Below are positions 1 through 12,200 of a stretch of DNA of 64,000 nucleotides, piece after piece; the first letter of the stretch is position 1, and each line of letters opens with the position of its first letter. The DNA is taken from contig NC_069138.1 in the NCBI RefSeq assembly GCF_026914265.1, positions 29,017,262 through 29,081,261 on the forward strand. Direction: 5' to 3'. This DNA is from Mya arenaria (lineage: Eukaryota > Mollusca > Bivalvia > Myida > Myidae). The position numbers were made by a program, and so were the translations under genes. The notes under the pieces are model-generated. The model searched no databases. It was not told where the DNA came from and saw nothing but the letters and a program-made list of their open reading frames with translations.

Positions 1-397
1 TTTATTTAGAGATAGCTCTGCCTTAACCATGTCTTAACTCCGCCTTAATCATGTCTTAACTCCTCCTTACGTCTTTCGGAAATTTCCGCTATCACTCGGC
101 TCTATTTAAACCAATTATGGATACTTTGGACCATGGACATTGCGAACGTTATTATGGACATTACGAATCATATGGACTATGATTTGGAAACAGGATGGAT
201 TATAAATTATTCCATGTCGAATAAAATAATATATGATATTACAACATGTTTTTGTCTATATAATAGTAATTAATACGCACATATGACATGAAATGAGATG
301 TATGCAAAATGATACTTGACTTAAACACAACAAAATGTAAGTCATTAGCATTAAATTATACTTCAAGAATGAAAAGTCTCATTGTCTTATTTTTCTT
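1..397. other. Non-coding, nothing recognised
   Basis: AT-rich sequence with short imperfect internal repetition near the left edge (cttaac and ggacatt phrases). No open frame of note, no RNA gene and no recognisable repeat end. Confidence 0.5.
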
Positions 398-749
398 TTA
401 AAGCTGCACTCTCACAGATTGACCGTGTTGACAACTATTTTTATTTTTTGTTTTGGAATTAGCCAATTTTTGAGTAAATGTCTGGATACCAGTGGTATAC
501 GACTGCTGACAAAAGATCAGATACAGTTTTTCAGTTTTACGTTCGCAAATTGATGTTTTATGGCTAAAAGTGATGCTACAGTAACGTTTTAAGAAAAATG
601 AAAAATGTCGGCAGTTTTCCAAACAATTTAGATCTATTTTAGTGTAAGTAATATTATTATTTGTATAGAAAGCATTGCTGTCAAAATAAGCCGAGTCTGG
701 GATAAAAAAAGGTTGTCAAAACTGTCAATCTGTGAGAGTGCAGCTTTAA
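398..749. mobile_element. MITE family 1 copy, full length
   Basis: A non-autonomous DNA element of about 350 bp. The left end reads TTAAAGCTGCACTCTCACAG and the right end is its reverse complement, so terminal inverted repeats of about 25 bp are visible. TTAA occurs at both ends, so a TTAA target is possible. The interior has no coding capacity. At least six more copies or fragments occur in this window (10475-10765, 24189-24415, 32195-32400, 34391-34733, 44475-44819, 55644-55990), in both orientations. Confidence 0.8.
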
Positions 750-2449
750 ATTACTATAAACACTATTTTAAATTATACCATTATAGGACACTTTCTTTCC
801 TTTTTCCTATGTTTAAGATTGCAAGTAATTTAAAATAATTTAAAATTTACGAAGAAAAAAATCTAAATTTTCATTAAGTTGAAATTATTCACTAAGATGC
901 CCTAGAGGTTTCTTACCTGGTAGCTGGAACTGTATGGATAAAATACACTTAGATTACAACTTCATATAACTCGTACATTATACTGTAACGAATATTATTC
1001 TATAGGTAATTAATAAAGTATTTTAATGATGAAGTCAATTTATTGCCAATAAACAAGTATTACTTGCTGCTACCTTTTATACCCCACCCACACTCAACAG
1101 TCAGGGTTTTTTCACATTTAGGTGAAGCGGACCTAGCCCTTTTGGAGGGGACAAATCGCGCGTTTGTTTTTCTAATCTAAGACTCACGATATCTATTTTT
1201 TCATGTTCTTTAAATCCCCCACTTGATTGTTAATTCATAACTGGGGAACACAAGTGGGTTGGAGGGTTGTTCTTCCATCCACATTGATATTTTGTTTCAA
1301 TGATGTTTTGAAATTACACGTTTACACCATACATGCTTATTAAGATAGTAAATGTATAACATCAGAGAAAACAAGGTGGATATCATTATGATGTCCATCA
1401 AAAGTTTCGTGGGTTTGCTTGAGCAGGTTTTGAACAGGGACTTACGTTAGAGGGGCGTTACTTAGGGGCACAACTTTTTGGACATGATCCCTCGAGTGGG
1501 CATGACATTAATATGTTTAAAATGTGGGAAGTGGGGTTTAGGGGTACTGCCCCTAGAATATTTTAAATATTCTTAATCTGAATTGATGCATTACGGCGTA
1601 ATTAAGTATTTTTTTCTGAGAAATATTGACAAAAAAAACCCTTTAAGTTTACTTGCGGGCCAACTGGGGGTGGGGGGACACAGGCCCTACAGCCCCCCCC
1701 CCCACTGAACGACCCACCCATGGTCCACTTGTAAATAAAATAAATGAACAACTTTTGCTTGCTTGGGTATATAAGTAAAAAAACAACAACTAACAGTGGC
1801 AGTATAAATCTGGATCCGTGAGCCCAGATCAGATACACCCAACTGCAATTGACTAAATAATATGGTGATTTATAACCCATTTAGGAACATTGATCGTCAA
1901 AATAAAATAAAAGACGAAGTTAATTTTAGTTTTTATTGTGAAATAAAGAGAGAGTACTCGGACTTACAACCGGGATTTTACAGGAGGTAGGCGAAGATGT
2001 TATCTCTCTTGCTTGATTCGACGGAAATAAACGAAAGTAAATCTGATTCGTTAGCTCCGTTTCTTCGTTTCTTCCGGTGACATTTACCATATAAGGTATA
2101 GGCGAAATCGTCTATCCTTATAATTCTGAACTTGTCAATTGACTTTTGTAAACCTGGACTTGTTGGACTGCAAATGTTCATTTTTACGAATGCGAGTGTC
2201 GACTGTAGGATTGCAGTTTTACATATGCATGATTCGGCTTTCTAGATTACATCATCATATTGTTAAAGGCAAGTTATACGATCTATGTTTTAGTGAGTTT
2301 ATACAGGGTCGATCTGAAAAATATACATTTTGACTACTATAATGACAAATGACAAATCAATACGGAAAAACTGACGAATAGAAACAACAAATAGCACGTC
2401 TACATTGACAAATGTAAGAGATATTTAGTATGATTAAGAAGCACATTGT
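750..2449. other. Non-coding, low-complexity and degraded repeats
   Basis: No exon or coherent protein similarity seen on either strand. The stretch contains C-runs and G-runs near 1660-1700 and a degenerate GC-richer patch at about 1085-1270 that looks like old repeat sequence, but no family or boundary can be assigned. Confidence 0.4.
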
Positions 2450-5400
2450 GGGAATTACACGTCTGGACTTTTGGCAACGAATTTCCTCCATACAGATGCA
2501 GCAAGTAACACAATATCGTCAGCATAAACAGTATTGACACATTTTCTGATCCTATCTCAACACATTACAGCTCTTTACTAACATAGCCAAACCATTGATA
2601 TAGATATTAAACACAATCGTAGAAAGCGAACAACCCTGCCGGAGTCTAGATTTTACTGTAAATCAGTCAGTGAAAAAGCTATTGAAACGGACACATGAAT
2701 AAGTATTTGTATATAAAAAAATCATAGCAGATATCATTTTTGCAGACATACGGATGCCCGAAAGTTTATGCCACAGTAGATCTCTGTTGATAGAGTCGAA
2801 CGCTTTTTGAAAATCAATGAAAGCACAGAATGTAGATCATTTTAATTTCTTACGAGTATCTATTATATTTGTCAAACTAGAAAGATGATCAACGATGCTT
2901 CTCTGTTGCCTAAAACCGTTCTGCTCATCCACAATGGGATTTATCTGTTCTGACCACTTTACAATTCTATTGTTTTAGTATACTACAATATATCATACAT
3001 GCTAAAGGAATTCCTCTGTAATACAGTGGTTCACGCGGGTCCCTATTGCCTGACTTAGATATTGGATTTATAATGCTTTTTGAGCATGTAGATGGAATTT
3101 GTACTGTTTGGAAACACACATTAAATAGACCATGAAACATCAATCAAGAAGCATCATTTTTTAATACCTTAGAACGAATAAGGTCACTACCCACAGCTTT
3201 ACCAGCTTTCGCGTCTATAACCACCTAAACAACTTTCAGTATACAGTTGGCATTGGTATTGGCTTAGAACGTTCAGCAGCGACGCCAAATTTTCTAAAAA
3301 AATTCAAGAAAAGTTTGCCATTCTTAGTCGCATTATTCAACAATGTGTTTTATACTAATACAAAAGTTTTCATCTCTGTAATTTTCTTTTAATGTTACAT
3401 AAAATGTCTGAGCTTCTGCTTTTCTGTTCTGCAATTGCTTGACAACAAATTCTTTTCAGCTAATTGCAATACTTTCAAAATTACTGTTAGCTCTTCACAC
3501 AACCAAGGTTTAATTGTACTATTATGATTTCTACAATTACTAGTGTTTACAATTCTATATGGAATCGTATCATACATATTTGTTTTAATGATATAACACA
3601 ATCTCTCATAAACAATATCTTACTCAGAGTGCACCCGCCTACCTTGTTCAATAGTTGTGACAAAAACATTCACTTGTTCAATAGTATTGCTGTCTAATAT
3701 AAAATCATCTGGAATTTATTTTAAATCGAACTTATTAAACCTTTTTCAAACAATTGAGTCAGGTTAAGTATAATTTGAAATAGTTTCATCTATATTCTAT
3801 GAAATTACAGAGTGATCAAGAATATTGTTTGCAAACACTTTATCTATTTGTATGCTATACATAAGATTTTAAACATGTTGCACATTAAAATCTTTCAAAG
3901 TATCAAGAGATTCATGATTGACTGGATAGTAGTCTGCAACTGAATAGCCTTTAACAGACGTTAAATCATTTGTTTTAAAATTACGACCATTGCGTATGCA
4001 CATGTTACTATCAACCAAAAACTGTATCAAACGATCTCTCCATATGCTTTATATTTAAAACCAACTACGTTGAGTGATATTATCAACACCAACAATAAAG
4101 TCATCATTTTTACCACAGCGACTATTGAAAACACCACAAATCATCACTCCCTTATTTTAGAATTCATACTGATTTTCTACTAAAACATAATTTATTTGTT
4201 CACTAAAGTATATCAAGATGAATTTTCAGGTGGTAAATAACAGACACAAGGACAGACTGTGCATTTATCAGTTTTGTGCTTCATAATAAATCATAAAATA
4301 CCTTCATTACTGTCATCTAAAACAGTAATCTCAAATTCAAGTAAGAGATCATGCTCAAAAAGAAATAGAACACCACCTGAGCCTAGCATTTATAGAAACG
4401 TTTTTTTTCTATTTTTCCAAATCATGCATAATTTTGTACATATATTTTATCAAAAGCAAGAAGATGCGTTTCTGCAATTCCAATAATGTCAAAATTTAAA
4501 AGTTTATGCAGTTTTCTTTAAGCATATAATTATCGCTGTTCTTGTTGACACTTCAGCCCCTCGCGTTCTGTTGAGATCTAGCGCCTGCCACCATAAAGTT
4601 GTGCTGTTGACGTCCTCCATTTCAAAAATTATTTTTGTTATTGCCATATTGGTCACACGGCCACCAAGGGCATTTTCGCGAAATGCAGGCCCCTAGACTC
4701 CTCACCATACGAGCGAACATTAGTATTCTACCTCCAGCCACCAGATGTGATAGCTTTCCTGTCTATGATTTTTATTCTTGTTCCCATCTCTCCCATTCCT
4801 GTCTCGCCATTCCGTGTCAACCTGATTGCCCAACATCCTAACGTAACAACCATTGTCCTAAGACTTTTAACCATAGTTATCATATTTCTATTTAGCCCTT
4901 TCTTTCGCAGAGAAGTCTCTGGAGAAAAACTTTATCAAAGCCACATTAACCTTTCAGCTAAAATTTTGCACTTAGTATTCCTATCTTCCGCTGACTGGAT
5001 CGTAGCAAGAACTAGACATGGCTGCGAAAAACTGTCAGTTTCTTTCGCAATGATTTTACTAATTGTATGTTATGCAACCTTAAACCTTCCGTAAATAAAG
5101 AGTTCACTGTTGCGGTTAAGTTTTCACCACCACGGTACTTGAGCCCACGAATAACAATATTCAAACTGCGTTTCTTAGGCCCAGATGATTATGATAGAAT
5201 TTCATCAATCTTATCTCCGAATGTCAGAACATCATTTCGACTGTCATCTTTCACGCTCAAGATTTATGAATCCAAGCCCTCTTTAAGTGTTGAAACTTCC
5301 GAGCTTACTCTATTGTCAAACAGATTTGACGCTTTATGTCTTATTTTGGGTTCTAAGCTGCTTTCTAGTTTGTCAATTCTGTCATTTATACTCCCACTAA

Positions 5401-5660
5401 AGATAGAAACATTTTCGAAAAACTTAAGAATGAAACCTGACTACTGTGCAAAGGTGTTCATGGGTAAGGGAGATCTGAAGACTTGCTGTGTTTGTCCTTA
5501 GGATTTGGTGTTTCCTCACAGAGTGATCTCCAAGCTGAAATAATAGTTTGAGATGTTTCATATGTATCATCCCTCTCGGGTACAGACTTACTCTTCTTAT
5601 GGCTAACAACATGCATCTCAACATCACTTCTGTGTCTTTTACGAGAAAATGTCGGTGTTT
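2450..5660 (-). mobile_element. Decayed LINE (non-LTR retrotransposon), antisense
   Basis: On the minus strand, reading from high to low coordinates, broken pieces of a LINE appear in the expected order. An endonuclease start (DIIGIAETHL) lies at about 4465-4500 and an endonuclease GDFNSRCGKN-like piece at about 4100-4130. A linker piece beginning KPWLCEEL follows near 3510. A reverse-transcriptase palm piece (FIDFQKAFDSINRDLLW) lies at about 2770-2835 and the catalytic YADDIVLLA box at about 2490-2525. Many frameshifts and stops separate them, so the copy is dead. The part above about 4560 may be the first ORF or leader, but no domain is recognisable. The clade cannot be assigned with confidence. 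Confidence 0.75.
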
Positions 5661-8149
5661 CTCAGTATCCTCAGCATCTTGCAGATCATAAACACTACCT
5701 CAGCCATAGTTGAATGCCAAATAGGCAAGTACAAATAGCGAAATAGCGAAATTGTTCCTGGGTCGCGAATTTCGATCGTTAATCCTTTTGGTACTTAGGC
5801 CAGAAACTGAATTGTGTTTTTAGAGTTACGTCTTGTCAAAACACGGGTAGGGCAGGCAGGCTTTATTTTTAATCAGGCTAAATGTAAACGTCATCGACAT
5901 CATTGAAAAAAATGTAAAAATTAATATTTTAGTAAACAAGTTTTCAGTTTCAAAGGTTTTTAAACAAACATAAAAAGAACATTTTTAACCAACGGACTGA
6001 AAAAACTCCATCAGGGTCGACGCCAATTTCGTAGGTAGGGTCAGGCTGCCCAAACCAAATGTAATCTGTAAGGACCTCTATTTAGTTTATCAAACGGCTT
6101 ATTTACATACACTTCATGCAGTTGGTCTTTTGGATACGCCTTTAGTTAAATGTTTGATTAAATGTTGGATTTCTAGATCCACGCGTCCGACAGCCTTTGG
6201 TCCACAATCGTCGTCAGGGGCGGGTTTAGGATTTAACGCGAGAGGGAGTATAACTTAGAGGCGTTAGGTTTTTACTTGCGCCCCTCCCTAAAAAGCGAAA
6301 TTTATTTGGTTTAATATTGGCACGTGGTGTTGGGGTACCCAAAATTTTAACATTTTAACAATATTCCGAAATGGTGCATTTTGTGTGCATTTAATTACTC
6401 TTCTTCTCCTGTATTGAAATGAGAAGTAAACTAGGACGTTTGAAGCGGGGGGGGGGGTGCTTGATACGTTTGTTGCTTAAAGGAAAATACTTTCAGAGGT
6501 ATACTACGATTGGGCGATTCTCGACATTATAATTTCAGGGTCACATTGTTCATTGTAAGATTTTACAGTTTTACATGCCACTTTGATTTTGAGAAATATA
6601 GTCTGCCGATTATTTGTTCAAGGCTGGAAAATGGAGTGAAGCTGGGGCGAATCGGGGGTTTAACAAATCAACTCATGGTAATGAGTATATATATGGTCAG
6701 AAGTTAAAACGTAAATTCATAATGGGCCGATTGTTCAGAACTTTGTTAAAGTTAACAATGTGCTTCACGACATCGTGACACCTTTTAGCCCCTTTAAACA
6801 TTTGATGTTACGTTCACAAACCTTGACATATATTAGTAAGGCTCTAAGGCGGTACCTAAAAATCCTTGATTAACATACCTGTTTTTTTCATAAATATTAT
6901 GTATGCAATGTGCTGTTTGTGGAGTTGTGTGATGTACTTCCATGTTTCTTGTTTGCAATGTTTCGTTTTTATGTTCTATGTCTTTGGCGTTTACCCAGTG
7001 CCATTAAACCGGGTTTATGTTTAAACGTTTTGCTACTGAGCTTGTTTCTGTAGTTTTTCGCATACATATCCAAAAGTTGTCTCAACTCTTGTTAGAAATA
7101 CAGCAGGCCACAAAACACATGTTTCATTAAAAAAAACATAGGTACAAAAATATATTTTCGCTTTCTGACCACAATTTCAATACATACCAAGCCGGGCATC
7201 CACAATTTTCATAATTCGAATTTGAATCCTTAAATTCTTCTTAATTCAATACAAATGTATACACTATACCACAGTGATGCTGGCTGCTGGCTATTGGTGA
7301 TCGTACGCTAACATATTAATAATTTATAAAATCATTCAACATGTAAAATGGAAAATGTTGGGTATGCCTGTTATCATCCTGTATCACCATGAATTGTCAA
7401 TGCATAATTAAAATTATTGGACGTCATTCAGGTCGTATCGTGCAAATTATAGACACCGACTATGTGCAAAATGTGTCACTTCCGCTCTGGATCAGTATAA
7501 ATGTAGTTTATAAATTATTACTGGTATTATTGCAATAATGACTCATTCTTGAAAAAGAAGATCACTCATATTTTTGACCTTTTCTTTTAAATTCACACAT
7601 TTTCACTTAAAAACTCCAAACTAAGAATGCTTTTTTGTTATTTAATAAGTCAACAAAATAGACAGAGGATAATTGTTTGTTTCGGTGTAAGTTCGCGATA
7701 TATTTCTCCAAGAAAGACCCAAAAATAAGATAATATTTACTTTTGGTGTTCACGAGGTGAAATATTTTGCGATATTACACTGAAATAATTTTTATTTTTT
7801 ATCAAAGAGTAGAAAGGATATAAATTGTATGCGAAAAGAACGTCATTTGGGAAATGACGTTGTTGGAATTGTGTCCCAGCCCTGTGCGCGCTGATGTTTG
7901 ATCTGGACCTTAGAATGGGCTGAAATTTCAAAACAGATAAAAATATGATTTTTGTTCACTGTTTGAAACAGTGAAATATCATGTTTATTCCACTGATAAA
8001 TCACTATTAACCAGCGGATAAGCATTTAATAAACTGATAGAATGGCCCATTATGGCGTTATAATGCTAAGCGGTTCATCCGAATTCGGCCTATTGTTTGG
8101 AACTTTTTAAAAGTGAACAGCGTGATTAACGACACTGTTATTATCAGGT
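5661..8149. other. Non-coding with fragments of dispersed repeats
   Basis: No exon is seen. About 5840-6070 carries a fragment with a GGTAGGGTC phrase that recurs near 21330 and 50280. About 6950-7050 resembles a dispersed repeat also visible around 17540-17660, 19560-19690 and 36370-36440, with phrases such as ccattaaaccgggttta. A perfect 10-bp inverted repeat with a 3-nt loop (AACGTCATTT / AAATGACGTT) lies at 7839-7861. The rest is AT-rich and unrecognised. Confidence 0.45.
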
Positions 8150-8470
8150 ATCAAATACTTTTAAGTATTAAATTATTTTGGAAAGCATTTAAAGCGCTTC
8201 CGAGATCTACAACGATAACTACAAAGATAACTGCATTGTCTGCATATAAAAGTATGAATAATTCATGGTAAAGCCATAAGCCATCAGTTGTACTTTCTTT
8301 ACACACTTTATGATTCAATATCATTTAAAAACACACAAAACAGAACAGGAGACACTCGTGCTCCTTGTCTAACCCCTGATAAACATTCAAATGTTTGAAA
8401 AAACCTTTTGAAGTCATTACTTTGGATTCTATGTTCTTGTTCAAAGAGACTATACGTTTGAAACAATGTC
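8150..8470 (-). mobile_element. Decayed LINE reverse-transcriptase fragment, antisense
   Basis: The minus strand reads GVRQGARVSPVLF at about 8340-8380. After interruptions it reads a degraded catalytic box, LLYADNAV, at about 8235-8255. These match in order the fingers/palm GxRQG and YADD motifs of non-LTR reverse transcriptases. Stops and frameshifts occur throughout, so this is a relic. It is probably related in type to the relics at 2450-5660 and 20640-23600. Confidence 0.65.
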
Positions 8471-9299
8471 CATATATATTATATTAATATTATCACTAGG
8501 GAAATGAAAAATACCAATAATCATGACATGTTTCAATCCTGTTGTGGTACCGATTGCGGATCGGACAGTGGTTTATTTATTATTTATGAACCAGATACTT
8601 TAGAATATGTCTATCACTATTCTACTTTCACTGAGGATGGCCAATGATTGATGAAATATTGAAAACCAATAAGGTCGTTTAAATTTTAAAATTTGTTTCT
8701 AGGCCTGTATACCATCTTTCAGAAGAAGGACATGCTGAGTGATCAATTAAAAGCAGCATATATACCATTTATTATACTAAGAATATTCATAAAAGAAAAT
8801 GCAATAAGTGCAATTTCATTGAATGGCACATTTTATGTTTTATTTAGTCACAAATGCAAATACAAATACTGACAAGGTTACTGATAATTTTTTCACGGAC
8901 TGTGTTAATTGAAAATAGGTTTTCAATTTAGATAAACTGCTTTTTTTCTATGTAAACACGACACCCAATTCATCTTCCACATTATACGCATCTATAACTG
9001 TTTCTTTAGTTTCTTTTTCAGGGCTTTAAATGATTTAAAGTTTTATTATAAAATTAGCGCGTCTGGTTCCTTCATTTAATTGCGCTTGTATTTCAAAGAA
9101 CCACCTTCTTTTAATCGCATACACAACTTCATTTAATCGCATTTGTATTTCAAAGACATACTGAATATACAACAAGCAGAACATTGTGCATGGCCTAACA
9201 TCTCCTGTGTTTCCAGGCACTAATAGGTTATATAAATACACAGTGATTGGACATAATTCTGTACGAATATAAAGTCACGATAGTAAGTAATTGATAATC
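8471..9299. other. Upstream region of sulfotransferase A, no clear promoter
   Basis: Unrecognised AT-rich sequence leading to the first exon of gene A. A TATAAA lies at 9268-9273, only 27 bp before the proposed ATG at 9300. Such a string is expected by chance in DNA this AT-rich, and the homologous position in gene B lacks it, so it is not claimed as a promoter. Confidence 0.3.
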
Positions 9300-12200
9300 A
9301 TGAAAGTTCTTGGATGTAATGGTAAGTCAATTATAATTTATTATATACGTCGATCGATCATTAGAAACCTTTTTTGCTGCTTCTTGATCTAGTTGATCTA
9401 GTTATTGTAGTATTTGTCTTCGATTTCAAGATATTAGTATTGAACAGTCAGAATTGTGTAGTTAACAACGTTGTTAACGTCATTGTTGTTATTTTTTAAA
9501 CTTTTCTATTCTTAAAGTTTTAAGCATACTCTTGTGATCTGCGATATTTTAAAATAGGATTTGAGACAACTTTGTCAGCTGTACTTGTTTGAATAAAATA
9601 TATAACCTCATCAAAACATAGATCACGTTTAAAAGCTAACAACGATAAAGTTATCACTCTTTAATTTCTTCCAAATACATAAGGCGACAATGGATTGGTT
9701 AAATCTTAAAACGTCACGTGGTCTAGACAGCAGCCAATCTCATCATTTGCAATAGAAATACATAAGACCATCGACAGCCGCTCTGCACAATTCTATGCGC
9801 AGTTGTATGCTAATATTATCGCAATTAACAAACGTATACAAAATAATATTGCATGTTGATTCACATGAACAGTAATAATACAAAGCAAATGTACTAGCAG
9901 CAGCCTTCGTATTTGGAATGTTAATTGAATTAGGTGAAAAGTGAACACTACTGGAACTTTATAATATATGTGTTTATGTTTTTCACTCCAAAGAGACACA
10001 TAGAGATCTAAAATCGCTCTTTATGAGACGGATGGCTGCGCAGATGTTTCGAAAAGCTGCAGCACTTGGAATAGGACTTGTTGGCTTTTTCAGTCTGACG
10101 TTGTTCATCATGATGCCAGATACGCTTTATCGACCGAAGACAACAAAACAAGTGCTTCCTGAATTTCGTAGGTTAAATAACTTATGTTTATATTTTTTTT
10201 ATTTTTTTATTTTAATGAACAATAACGTCGTCATTATTAAAAACATACATTATAAACTCGCCCCTTGTATTTATTATTCATATTTTGAACCGTTTTTATT
10301 GCAAGTTGACAAAATAAATATTTTCTATAAAAAAAACAATTGTTTGAGTTAAAAGGTACTTTAGATATAAGACTGAATCTGTTATTAATAACGTATGATA
10401 TATTCATAATTACCTGTATTTAATAACACTCTTGTTCACGCACATGTTGAAAGAAGTGACTTTTATTTTTTTTTTTTCTTAGAATCAGTATCAATGCCTT
10501 AAATCAAGTCATATACGATAGCATACAAAAAGAACAGATCTTGTTTGGAAAACTGTCAAAAAACTCATTTTTCTTAAAGCGTTAGTAACGCTATTAGCCA
10601 TATAACATCAATTTTCGAACGTAATTATAAAAAAACTGCGATCTGATATTTTGTCGGCAGTCTTATATCACTGGTTTCCATACAATAACGTTAAAATTGT
10701 TTCATTCCAAGAAAAAAATAAAACAGTGGTCAAAACGGTCAATCTGTTAGGTTGCAAAAGAAAATGCCGTATCGTCAAAAACATTAAACTGTACGTGTTG
10801 TGTTTGTTTGACTCTAAAAACAAATTAAGAATCAAGAATATTTTAAAAACTTGATAACTTCCTTTATTTTGTTTATGTTTCAACTGTTTTAACACACAAA
10901 CGGGGGGGGGGGGGGGTCAATTGTTGCGTATGTTTGACATGCAGTACCCACGGGGGCAAGTTGAGCACTGGCTGATTGAAAACTAGGAAAGTTCGTATCC
11001 ACGGGTGTCAATACCCGATTACTGGTGGATTCCAGGCTACAATCGATCGTTCCTTCAGTATTTCTCGAGCATTACAATACCTTGAGTAAACTGGGCTATT
11101 GTTAAAAATGAAATTCAGAAAAAGAAATATGATTTGGTTTTCCTAACAAAAGCTATTTTAAAGACATCCTTTTACTAGTATCGAAAAAAGTATTGTCAGC
11201 ATTATGAAAATATTGAAAATCGGTTCATAATGCTCGATAAAACAGTTTAACATAATTGTCATTTATTTTTCAAAACGAATTTTCTTTAAACGGGACTATG
11301 TCAAATAGTTCATAAACAATTCGTACCTAGAGATTTTCGTCGCGTTTTGCTTTTCATAGAAAAACAAATTCAAAAGTCTTAAAGTCCTATCATCGCGCAT
11401 GGTATTGAAGGGGATTTTGTAAAATACCAAATGGAAGATAATAGATGTTATTCCGGTTCAGAGTGATATATCTAGGAATCACTGGTCAGAGTCGCTGTCC
11501 ACCACGGTAACATGTTTTCTGATTCGAAACATACCTTTGTTTCAGGTAGGAATAAAAACACGTTAAACATGTTAATGAACATTTTAAATGTGCATAGACC
11601 AGGACCGCAATTAAGTTTTATTTGCGTAGTTTTTTACCCATAAATCATCGCTAAAATAGGCTATTTATGATGTTAAAAGAATGCAGCTGGAACACTCTGA
11701 TATGACTTTAGCCGTAAACAGCCGTATACAAAAACGATATAGAGTTAAAGCGCTCAAAACATTGAAAGTCATTCGGCCTGCTACGTTTTGTGAATATAGT
11801 CCTGCAATTGTAAAACAAATTAACATCTACTCTACACTTCAAACATGACTGATTCGTATTTTGTCTTCTACCTGAGTATGACCGCAAAACTAAATGGATC
11901 CCACAAAATACGTTGGACATGTTTATTAAGTTTATGTTTTATGTTTCATTCTACAATGACAGGATCCTCGCGCAAATTTCCACTGGATCAAATCACCCAC
12001 TTTCTATTTATTCGCTGTATGTATTGATGTATTCTTTTATTGCCCAAAACCTGTCACACATGGTAAAAATGACCAGATTTATAACAGTGTCTTATAAATA
12101 TGCATTTGCAACATGCTAAAGACGCTAAGCTTAAATTACTTAGACAAACGGAGAAATATACATTCACTTTCCCTTCTAATTCGACATTACATGACTATAT

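Noticed and set aside
9268..9273. TATA box of gene A
   Set aside because: It lies only 27 bp from the proposed ATG, is not conserved in gene B and is a common string in this AT-rich DNA.
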